Part shown: in pieces, positions 1 to 5,295 of the stretch | Layout: every line of letters starts with the position of its first letter | How positions within the stretch are numbered: position 1 is the first letter of the stretch | Source of the DNA: Roseimaritima sp. | GTDB lineage: Bacteria; Planctomycetota; Planctomycetia; Pirellulales; Pirellulaceae | NCBI GenBank assembly: GCA_007124075.1 | Contig: SLFV01000058.1 | Location: 1-5,295, forward strand | Reading direction: 5' to 3' | Length of the DNA stretch: 5,295 nt | The notes under the pieces: model-generated | The model's input: the letters and a program-made list of their open reading frames with translations, nothing else | Told to the model about the DNA's origin: nothing | Database searches by the model: none | Made by a program: the position numbers and the translations under genes

Positions 1-2
1 CC

Positions 3-863
3 GGGGGGGTTAGCAGTCAGGGTAACGCAGCTCCGATTGATCAGCCACCACGCCGCTACCGTCCCACTGCTGCGCTAGCGGCTTACTCGCTGCGGCAACA
101 CTTTCGCTGGTCGCGAGGCAAACCACAGCAGCCCGCGGAACCGGCAATCGATATGTATGGTTTTATCGACTTCTGTGCCCAGAACGATGTCGCCGCAGAA
201 TTGACGTCCTACTTTTTCCCGCCCCAACTGGATGACCGGGAGCTTTTGAAGATCAAACGGTATGCATTTCTGAGTGGTGTCGGTATCTGCGGGACGGCGA
301 TCGGCAATCGCTTTGACGAATTGAAGGGAGACGCATTGGAGCAGGACATCCGCAACGCAGAGCGCTGGATTGATCGGACCGCGTTATTGGGGGCGGGGCA
401 TATCCGTTTGTTTGCTGGCAAAGCGAGGACCTTGGCGGAGCCGGAGCGTTTTGCCCAAAGCGTCGCGGCGACGAAACGTTGTGCCCAGTATGCCGCGAAA
501 CGTGGTGTCATGATCGGGATTGAAAACCACGGAGGAATCACTGCCCAGACGCTGCTGCGATTCCTTGATCAAGTCGACAGCCCTTGGATTGGCATCAATT
601 TGGATACCGGTAACTTTCAGGCGGCACCCTACCAGCAGATCCAGCAGTGTGTCGAGCGCGCGGTACATGTGCAGTGGAAGGTGACGTACCGCGATCCGCA
701 GGGGAATCGTATTGGGTTGGATTATGCACGCGTTGCATCCATTTTGCGGGATGCAAATTACAGCGGCTTTGTGGCGCTGGAATACGAGGAGGATGGCGAT
801 CCTTGGGAACAGTCATCCGGGGAAATCAGACGAATGCGTTCCGCTTTGCAGGGGTTCGAGTGA
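3..863 (+). CDS. Sugar phosphate isomerase/epimerase, xylose-isomerase-like TIM barrel (5' end outside window)
   Basis: Members of this family (AP endonuclease 2-like, PF01261) interconvert sugars or sugar phosphates with a divalent metal in a TIM barrel; the substrate here cannot be read from sequence. The frame is open from base 3 to the TGA at 861-863, giving 286 visible residues. The ATG at 153 is not the true start: the 50 codons before it contain a first-strand motif, ALAAYS, that continues straight into YGFIDFC and AELTSYFFP. Expected metal ligands are present (visible numbering): E174 in GIENHGG, D201 in NLDTGNF, H222 in VHVQWK and E260 in VALEYEE. The missing N-terminus may carry a Tat or Sec signal, as many planctomycete relatives do; this is inference. 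No start codon or upstream signal is visible. The gene converges with the ABC exporter gene 37 bases downstream. Fold assignment is firm, exact activity unknown. Confidence 0.86.
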   Translation, partial: GGVSSQGNAAPIDQPPRRYRPTAALAAYSLRQHFRWSRGKPQQPAEPAIDMYGFIDFCAQNDVAAELTSYFFPPQLDDRELLKIKRYAFLSGVGICGTAIGNRFDELKGDALEQDIRNAERWIDRTALLGAGHIRLFAGKARTLAEPERFAQSVAATKRCAQYAAKRGVMIGIENHGGITAQTLLRFLDQVDSPWIGINLDTGNFQAAPYQQIQQCVERAVHVQWKVTYRDPQGNRIGLDYARVASILRDANYSGFVALEYEEDGDPWEQSSGEIRRMRSALQGFE

Positions 864-866
864 ACC
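853..866 (+). other. Small hairpin over the stop codon of the isomerase gene
   Basis: GGTTC (853-857) and GAACC (862-866) can pair as a five-base-pair stem around a four-base loop that contains the start of the TGA stop. No run of T follows on either strand, so this is not a standard Rho-independent terminator. It could mark a transcript end between the two convergent genes, or it could be chance. Confidence 0.2.
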
Positions 867-900
867 GAGAGGGTCAGGCGTCTGTTTCATCACCAGGCAG

Positions 901-2901
901 TCAAGCCGCTTCCACGCCTCCGCGACCACATAGGCTGCGGTAGAACGCATTCCTGGTTTGCAGCATCTGATGGGTCCCGATTTCGCTGATTCGACCATCT
1001 TCAATCACCGCAATCCGATCGGCCAGAGCAAGCGTACTGGGGCGGTGGGTTATGATGAACCCGGTTCGCCCCACCAGGAACTCTTGCAGCGCTTGGTGGA
1101 TCAAGCCCTCGCTTTCCAAGTCAACTTGGCTAGTTGCTTCGTCCAAAATCAGGATGTCTGGATCCCGTAAGAACGCACGTGCCAGCGCAAGTCGCTGCAT
1201 CTGCCCGCCTGACAATGAGGTGCCGCCGCTGCCTAGGATCGTGTCGTATCCGTGCTCCGTCTTTTCGGTAATGAACTCATCGGCATGGGCACGACGTGCC
1301 GCTTTGATGACGTCGGCCCGTGATACTCGGGGTTTTCCATAGCGAATGTTATTCAGGATTGTGTCATCAAACATAATCGTTCGCTGCGTAACAAGACCGA
1401 TGCGTCGACGCAGGTCGCGGAGCGACATCTCTGATAAGCTGACCCCATCAAGGCAGATTTCGCCTGCGTGAGGATCGTCAAAGCGACACAACAGGCTTAC
1501 CAAAGTGCTCTTGCCCGATCCATTCGGACCGACCACAGCTAATGTTTCCCCGTGGGGAATCTTCAGATCGATTCCTTTCAGTACGGCAGGTCCGGTTGGA
1601 TAACGGAAGGAGACATTCGCAAAGCGGATTTCATGATGGGGGCGCTGTAACTTTTTGCAATTCTCGACCTCGCGGACTCGTACCGGTCGATCAATGACTT
1701 CGTAAACTCGCGTCGCCGCGGCAATCCCGTGTTGCAGCGTGCTCCAGACTTCCGACAGTTTCCTGGCAGGGTCGGAAGCACCGATCAGAAAACCGAAAAA
1801 CATCAGCATCGCGCCCGGCCCCAACGGTTTGGCACTCATGTGGATGCCCAGCAATTCGGTTTGGCGATTGATCACCAGGTAACCCCCAGCAAGGATCGCG
1901 AGGCAAACGATCGCGATGCCCATGAATTCGGAGACCGACCGCGCAAGTGCGTTGTAAAAAGCCATCTTCATTGAACGCGCGTAATAGGCCTGAATGCCTC
2001 GTTCAAATCGCGCTCTTTCAAAGCCCTGCGTATTATGAGCCTTGATTACGCGGATTCCGGCGAAGGCATCATTTAACAAACCGTACAACTGGGTCATTTC
2101 GTCCATCACCCGACGACTGGCACGGCGAATCGAACGACTTAGGTAATGCATTACCAATGCCATTACAGGGGCGACCACCAAAATCAGCAGCAGCAGACGC
2201 CAACAAACAAAAGCCGCACCGGCAAAGCAGACAACCATCTTCAGCGGTTCACGCACCAACCGCCCCAGCAGCATCATGAGGCCGCCATTGAGTTGACCGA
2301 TGTCATTGGTCAGTCGCGAAGTCAACGCCGCCGAACCATTGTCCCCAAAGTCATCCAGATCCAGACGCAAGGCTTTGCGAAAAAACAAGGAACGCACATC
2401 GTTTGACGCTCGCATTGCCAAATCTTGGACCAGCATCAAGTTGGCGCACAACGCAACCAACTTCACGAACGTGCCAAGAATCAACAAACCCGTGACCAAC
2501 AGTAAGGTTTTGAACGGAGTGTTGGGGAGGTATTGATCGGCGAAAGGCTTGAAAAACATGAGCGCCCGATTGGACTTGCGGTAAGCATCGCGGCGCGTGA
2601 CCGCCAGTTCGTAGGCCAATTCCAATCGGGTGCGGTCAGCCGATGGCGGGTCTTGTTTTAGTTCCTCCAGCAAGCCATTGATCTGTAACTGGATCGTGTC
2701 GATTTGCGTCTGATTGTTCTGCAGTTCGCCCGCGATGTAGCTGGAAAACCCGTCGCCTTTGAAAACAATTTCGACCATCGGATAGAGGGCACTGATGTTC
2801 ATGCCCCACAACAACGCGATGAAGACCGAAGTGGTTAAACAGCCCGCCAGCGTCCAACGACGTTTCGCGAGCAGTTTTAGGACTCTTTGGAAGTCATGCA
2901 T
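901..2901 (-). CDS. MsbA-like ABC exporter, fused membrane and ATPase domains
   Basis: This is a half-transporter that should act as a homodimer in the cytoplasmic membrane and export a lipid or other hydrophobic substrate; the substrate is not readable. Numbering is from the start at 2901 (666 aa). Predicted membrane helices lie near 17-39, 130-153, 220-234, 235-252, 324-344 and 363-376. The ATPase domain has A-loop Y434, Walker A GPNGSGKST at 458-466, Q-loop Q506, signature LSGGQ at 563-567, Walker B ILILDE at 583-588 with catalytic E588, and switch H619, so it looks fully active. The protein is about 80 residues longer than typical MsbA because of an insertion at 48-131 between helices 1 and 2. 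An in-frame ATG at 2973 would add 24 residues with no transporter character; I prefer 2901 because MHDFQRVLKL leads directly into helix 1. Neither start has a clear Shine-Dalgarno. The HAD gene lies 205 bases upstream on the same strand. Confidence 0.92.
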   Translation of the reverse strand: MHDFQRVLKLLAKRRWTLAGCLTTSVFIALLWGMNISALYPMVEIVFKGDGFSSYIAGELQNNQTQIDTIQLQINGLLEELKQDPPSADRTRLELAYELAVTRRDAYRKSNRALMFFKPFADQYLPNTPFKTLLLVTGLLILGTFVKLVALCANLMLVQDLAMRASNDVRSLFFRKALRLDLDDFGDNGSAALTSRLTNDIGQLNGGLMMLLGRLVREPLKMVVCFAGAAFVCWRLLLLILVVAPVMALVMHYLSRSIRRASRRVMDEMTQLYGLLNDAFAGIRVIKAHNTQGFERARFERGIQAYYARSMKMAFYNALARSVSEFMGIAIVCLAILAGGYLVINRQTELLGIHMSAKPLGPGAMLMFFGFLIGASDPARKLSEVWSTLQHGIAAATRVYEVIDRPVRVREVENCKKLQRPHHEIRFANVSFRYPTGPAVLKGIDLKIPHGETLAVVGPNGSGKSTLVSLLCRFDDPHAGEICLDGVSLSEMSLRDLRRRIGLVTQRTIMFDDTILNNIRYGKPRVSRADVIKAARRAHADEFITEKTEHGYDTILGSGGTSLSGGQMQRLALARAFLRDPDILILDEATSQVDLESEGLIHQALQEFLVGRTGFIITHRPSTLALADRIAVIEDGRISEIGTHQMLQTRNAFYRSLCGRGGVEAA

Positions 2902-2928
2902 GGCAGGACACGCAGCGTTTAAAGTTCG

Positions 2929-2942
2929 GTTGCAAGTTGCAA
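2929..2942 (-). promoter_or_regulatory. Tandem heptamer upstream of the ABC exporter gene, possible operator
   Basis: On the minus strand TTGCAAC occurs twice back to back, ending 27 bases before the preferred ABC start at 2901. The core TTGCAA is itself a palindrome, so each copy could be a half-site for a dimeric regulator. An AT-rich TTTAAA follows at 2923-2918 and might belong to a -10 region, but the spacing does not match a standard promoter. If translation began at 2973 the repeat would be inside the coding sequence. The regulatory role is inference only. Confidence 0.2.
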
Positions 2943-2992
2943 TAATCCGCCCCACTGCCGATTGACTTGGCATTTGCTAGCATGCCGACTCA

Positions 2993-3014
2993 AAAACCGG
3001 GGCGGTCTGGTTTT
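2993..3014 (-). terminator. Weak terminator-like hairpin downstream of the HAD gene
   Basis: AAAACC (2993-2998) and GGTTTT (3009-3014) can form a six-base-pair stem around a ten-base loop. Read on the minus strand, the second arm ends in a run of T, as in an intrinsic terminator. The stem is short, AU-rich at its base and about 90 bases past the HAD stop, so it may be weak or accidental. If real, it would separate HAD transcription from the ABC gene. Confidence 0.22.
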
Positions 3015-3106
3015 AGCGAAGATTCCTGCAAGACGGAATACGAATCAAGCATTAATCAGCGTCCGAACTGCAACCGACGGTTTTTTCTCTCTTCCGCAGC
3101 AGGCTG

Positions 3107-3814
3107 TCAGGCATGCGGCAGGAACCCCAGCAATTCGTAGAGACGCGGATCACGGAGGCTGGTTGCGACCAAGTGCACGCCGGTGAAATCATGGTCACTG
3201 CTGTGCTGGCCGGGAATCGCGACCGTGACCGCCCCTGCGGCAAGGGCGGCCGCGCAACCATTTTCGCTATCCTCCAAGACCAGCATCTGATGCGTCAGAA
3301 TGCCCAATTGCGCAGCAGCCATCAGGTAGATTTCAGGGTCTGGTTTGCCGCGGTTGACATCATCTCCCGTGATCAGAAAGCTCAACCGATCAGCAAGGCC
3401 ATCGCGTTGCAAAATCAGATCCGCGAACCGCCGTCGACTGCTGGTAGCGACCCCGAAGGGTAGCCGTCGAGCAAGGAGTCGCTGCTGCAAATGTTGCAGT
3501 CCTGGCATCGGTTGCAGGCCCGTTTCCAAGATTCCGGCATACAGGCTCTCCGATTCTTCCAGCAATGCCGTTGGCGAATCTGGCAGGTGCAAGGCGTCGA
3601 TCAGCACCTGCATGGCCTGGACTCCCGGGCGTCCCATCATCTGACGCTGCAACTGATCGGTAAAATGATGTCCGCGACGCATCAGCAGTTGCTGGCCCAC
3701 TTGCCAGTACAATGGCTCGGTATCGTACAACAAACCATCCAGGTCTAAAGCGACGCCACGAATGGCTGTCGCTCCGGTTGGTTCACTGTCAAAGGTTGAT
3801 CGCTTGTCATCCAT
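3107..3814 (-). CDS. HAD-superfamily phosphatase/phosphomutase, beta-phosphoglucomutase-like subfamily
   Basis: A 235-residue soluble, cytoplasmic HAD hydrolase that would act on a small phosphorylated metabolite through an aspartyl-phosphate intermediate. All four motifs are present: motif I DLDGLLYDTEP at 24-34 with nucleophile D24 and general acid D26; motif II VATSS at 122-126; motif III K157 in GKPDP; and motif IV LEDSENG at 180-186 with metal-binding E181 and D182. A helical cap lies between motifs I and II (about 35-105), as in beta-phosphoglucomutase and pseudouridine-5'-phosphatase (GS1-like) enzymes. Length is normal. The start at 3814 is firm: an in-frame TGA sits immediately upstream (3817-3815), no other start precedes motif I, and GGAG lies seven bases before the ATG. 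The 5' end overlaps the divergent DUF3754 gene. Substrate is unknown; sugar phosphates are the usual guess. Confidence 0.93.
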   Translation of the reverse strand: MDDKRSTFDSEPTGATAIRGVALDLDGLLYDTEPLYWQVGQQLLMRRGHHFTDQLQRQMMGRPGVQAMQVLIDALHLPDSPTALLEESESLYAGILETGLQPMPGLQHLQQRLLARRLPFGVATSSRRRFADLILQRDGLADRLSFLITGDDVNRGKPDPEIYLMAAAQLGILTHQMLVLEDSENGCAAALAAGAVTVAIPGQHSSDHDFTGVHLVATSLRDPRLYELLGFLPHA

Positions 3815-5093
3815 TCACTCACTCCGGCGAAAGCTGCAAGATAGTGCTGTCGCGGAATACGTCGCGCCCGATGCTCCGCACTGGGCGCTTGAACCCTTCA
3901 TCCCGATCACGGGCGAGGATTTATTAACGCGACTCCTTGAGCGTGATGACTTACCACCGGATCGACAAGGCCCTCTAATTCAGCTTTCCCGAACACTGGA
4001 CGCGGTATTGTATCAAGACGAACGGAAACGGTACGCGACTCTGAAGAATTGTTATCGGGCGATCGATCCCGATAATGAACTGGGTTGTCGTGTGGAATCG
4101 GAGGCTTTGGTTGATGAAATGCAGCGCATGGCGTCCAATCGATTGGATCAGGGCTTGATTGCGGCTGGATTTACATCAATTTCCGAGGCCGAGCTTCAGG
4201 CCGCCACCGGAATCGTAAGCCGCTGGGGTGTCCCGCTACGTGTCGATTTCGAGCTGTATAAGATTTTGGCAATGTACTCCCGAGGCGATGTGATGGGGGT
4301 CCGTCTGTTGCGACCATGGAGTCGACCGTGGCGTCAGGACCCGGTCGACGTCCGCTTGTATCAGCGGGTCGCCATCGTGTTTCGTCTGAAGCAGCCGTTG
4401 CGGGGGGAGGAGCATTTGGACCCCGATTGCCTGCACGTGCGAATGTACAAGAACATCCCCAAGACCGATATCGATATGCTGCTGCCGGGATCGCAAGTCC
4501 GCCTAACGTGGCTGGACGGGACAAGGATCATCATGCCCAGCTTAGGAAGTATCGGCATGACGATCTGGAAGATTATCCGTACTGCAATCCTGGTCGCCGC
4601 GATCAGCATGTACACGGCAGTGATGATCGCCGGTTTGCTGCTGCTGACGGTGGTCTACGTTGCTAGAGCAGTGTTTAGCTATTTCCAGACCCGCCACAAA
4701 CACATGCTGAACCTGACGCGTTCGTTGTACTATCAGAAAATCGAAAGCAATGCGGGCGTGATTTACAGCGTTTTGGAGGACGCGCGACAGCAGCGTCACG
4801 CGGCCCAGTTGCTTGCTTGTTACGCGTTCGCAATGGAATCAAGCCCACTGAGTCGTCGACGTCTGAAACGCCGTGTCGAGAGGATCATTCGCGAGCTCAC
4901 GGCGATCGAAGTCGATTTTCAGGTGGATGACGTTCTGGAGGACATGTCCCGCTTTGGCCTGATCCACTGGATTGAACGGGAACGACGCTGGCAGATGCTC
5001 ACGCTTGAAAAGGCTTTGGCTACGCTTCACCAATGGTGGGACGCGCAGCCTCTGGAAATCAATCGCATTAGCACCGACGATCGTGGCGGGTAG
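3762..5093 (+). CDS. DUF3754 / TMEM143-family membrane protein of unknown function
   Basis: This 443-residue protein matches the DUF3754 family (PF12576), known from bacteria and from the eukaryotic protein TMEM143; no biochemical role is established that I know of. Recognisable blocks are FIPIT at 46-50, RTLDAVLYQDERKRY at 77-91, VDFELYKILAMYSRGD at 161-176, FRLKQPL at 207-213, then YKNIPKTDIDMLLPG at 229-243, which starts the conserved core. A hydrophobic hairpin at about 270-302 predicts one or two membrane helices. It is followed by SLYYQKIESNAGVIYSVLEDA at 321-341 (split: SLYYQKIESN, then AGVIYSVLEDA) and a C-terminal VDFQVDDVLEDMSRFGLI segment (384-401) resembling a winged-helix-like end. 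No signal peptide is seen. ATG 3762 overlaps the HAD gene by 53 bases. TTG 3804, with AAAGG eight bases upstream, would give 429 residues and an 11-base overlap. No ATG, GTG or TTG lies between 3814 and the FIPIT block, so some overlap seems unavoidable. Confidence 0.88.
   Translation: MAVAPVGSLSKVDRLSSIHSLRRKLQDSAVAEYVAPDAPHWALEPFIPITGEDLLTRLLERDDLPPDRQGPLIQLSRTLDAVLYQDERKRYATLKNCYRAIDPDNELGCRVESEALVDEMQRMASNRLDQGLIAAGFTSISEAELQAATGIVSRWGVPLRVDFELYKILAMYSRGDVMGVRLLRPWSRPWRQDPVDVRLYQRVAIVFRLKQPLRGEEHLDPDCLHVRMYKNIPKTDIDMLLPGSQVRLTWLDGTRIIMPSLGSIGMTIWKIIRTAILVAAISMYTAVMIAGLLLLTVVYVARAVFSYFQTRHKHMLNLTRSLYYQKIESNAGVIYSVLEDARQQRHAAQLLACYAFAMESSPLSRRRLKRRVERIIRELTAIEVDFQVDDVLEDMSRFGLIHWIERERRWQMLTLEKALATLHQWWDAQPLEINRISTDDRGG
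3791..3806 (+). promoter_or_regulatory. Possible ribosome binding site and alternative TTG start of the DUF3754 gene
   Basis: AAAGG at 3791-3795 lies eight bases before an in-frame TTG at 3804-3806. The ATG at 3762 has no purine-rich motif in front of it. This makes TTG a credible alternative start, shortening the protein by 14 residues that show no family conservation I recognise. Many planctomycete genes lack a Shine-Dalgarno, so the motif is not decisive. Confidence 0.35.
3822..3825 (-). promoter_or_regulatory. Ribosome binding site of the HAD gene
   Basis: GGAG on the minus strand lies seven bases upstream of the ATG at 3814, a standard Shine-Dalgarno distance. It supports that start and therefore the overlap with the divergent gene, because the site falls inside the plus-strand DUF3754 coding sequence. 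Confidence 0.55.
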
Positions 5094-5102
5094 CTTTCGG
5101 TT

Positions 5103-5116
5103 AGGGGTCAGGGGTC
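5103..5116. repeat. Two tandem copies of a 7-base repeat, AGGGGTC
   Basis: AGGGGTC occurs twice in direct succession in the gap between the convergent DUF3754 and rpiB genes. Read on the minus strand it provides the last two codons (Asp, Pro) and the TGA stop of rpiB. Short tandem heptamers of this GGGGTCA type are found between genes in some bacterial genomes, such as the STRR heptamers of cyanobacteria. Two copies alone cannot show membership of such a family. Confidence 0.45.
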
Positions 5117-5295
5117 TTGATGCGATAGCGCCGAACTGGGATCAAGTGATTGGTCGAGCTGACGAATTTTTTCGACGCGACGGGCGTGTCTTCCCGCTTC
5201 GAATTCGGTTCTCAGCCACAACAAGACCAGGTCATCGGGAGAACGGTCCCGGTACATATCCCCGGGCAGGCACAGCACGTTCAGGTCGTTATGTC
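5108..5295 (-). CDS. rpiB: Ribose-5-phosphate isomerase B, C-terminal part (5' end outside window)
   Basis: RpiB interconverts ribose 5-phosphate and ribulose 5-phosphate in the non-oxidative pentose phosphate pathway, in the cytoplasm, usually as a dimer or tetramer. The last 61 residues are visible, ending at TGA 5110-5108. They open with HNDLNVLCLPGD, where the His corresponds to His99 of E. coli RpiB, and include TEFEAGRHARRVEKI, whose two arginines in the R-x3-R spacing match the phosphate-binding Arg133 and Arg137. The segment between (GDMYRDRSPDDLV) lacks the more usual G-x-R of this position. About 15 residues follow RRVEKI as a variable tail, its end supplied by a tandem repeat. The catalytic Cys region and start lie beyond the right edge. 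The family call rests on these two conserved blocks and is strong despite the short fragment; related sugar-phosphate isomerases of the LacA/RpiB family (LacAB) are the main alternative. Confidence 0.84.
   Translation of the reverse strand, partial: HNDLNVLCLPGDMYRDRSPDDLVLLWLRTEFEAGRHARRVEKIRQLDQSLDPSSALSHQDP

Larger units (their letters stand above)
2902..3106. other. Intergenic spacer between the HAD and ABC exporter genes
   Basis: This stretch holds no gene that I can support. It contains a 7-base tandem repeat at 2929-2942, a weak hairpin at 2993-3014 and a T-rich tract at 3081-3090. The part from 2902 to 2973 is open in the ABC frame if the upstream ATG is used, but its translation resembles no known transporter N-terminus. 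The ABC gene's promoter is likely to lie here, though no convincing pair of -35 and -10 boxes stands out. Confidence 0.6.

Noticed and set aside
209..816. Minus-strand open frames of 73-110 codons within the isomerase gene
   Set aside because: The plus-strand frame has intact metal-binding motifs over the same span; the antisense products have low-complexity composition and no known motif.
3061..3090. T-run at 3081-3090 preceded by ACCGACGG as a plus-strand intrinsic terminator
   Set aside because: The ACCG/CGGT arms are separated by one base and cannot fold, no longer stem is visible, and no plus-strand gene ends just upstream.
2962..3186. A plus-strand open frame of about 74 codons across the spacer and the end of the HAD gene
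   Set aside because: It has no recognisable domain or ribosome binding site, and more than a third of it is antisense to the well-supported HAD gene.
4171..4666. Several open frames of 84-117 codons on both strands inside the DUF3754 gene
   Set aside because: They are Arg- and Pro-rich translations typical of alternative frames in a GC-leaning gene, and the DUF3754 frame is strongly supported by conserved family blocks.
1..5295. A defence or sugar-catabolism gene cluster made of all five genes
   Set aside because: The genes alternate strands, two pairs converge, and no nuclease, toxin, reverse transcriptase or shared regulatory element is present. Nearness alone does not support a common system.

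Overview
This window looks like an ordinary chromosomal stretch of a planctomycete, probably from the Rhodopirellula/Pirellulales side. That placement is an inference. It rests on three protein types seen together: a xylose-isomerase-like sugar phosphate isomerase of the LAAYS...FIDFC...ELTSY type, an MsbA-like ABC exporter with a long coiled-coil-like loop after its first membrane helix, and a bacterial DUF3754 (TMEM143-like) protein. Moderate GC content and mostly absent Shine-Dalgarno sequences fit. There are five protein genes, two of them cut by the window edges. I see no RNA gene, CRISPR array, insertion sequence or phage gene.

Layout from left to right. (1) Positions 3-863, plus strand: the C-terminal part of a TIM-barrel sugar phosphate isomerase/epimerase. 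Its reading frame runs open off the left edge, so the ATG at 153 is internal. (2) Positions 901-2901, minus strand: a complete fused ABC exporter (membrane domain plus ATPase), converging on gene 1 with a 37-base gap. (3) Positions 2902-3106: a 205-base spacer with a short tandem repeat and a weak hairpin but no gene. (4) Positions 3107-3814, minus strand: a complete HAD-family phosphatase/phosphomutase with all four motifs. (5) Positions 3762-5093, plus strand: a DUF3754 membrane protein, divergent from the HAD gene and overlapping its 5' end by 53 or 11 bases depending on the start codon. (6) Positions 5108-5295, minus strand: the C-terminal third of ribose-5-phosphate isomerase B (rpiB), converging on gene 5 with a 14-base gap. 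A 7-base tandem repeat supplies the rpiB stop codon.

The genes do not form one evident pathway. Three of them (sugar isomerase, HAD hydrolase, RpiB) belong to families acting on sugars or sugar phosphates, but strand switches separate them and no shared operon is visible. The HAD and ABC genes point the same way, but the spacer between them could hold a separate promoter. The points most worth a second look are the overlapping divergent starts of the HAD and DUF3754 genes, the uncharacterised DUF3754 protein itself, and the extracytoplasmic insertion in the ABC exporter. I found no convincing undescribed multi-gene system.
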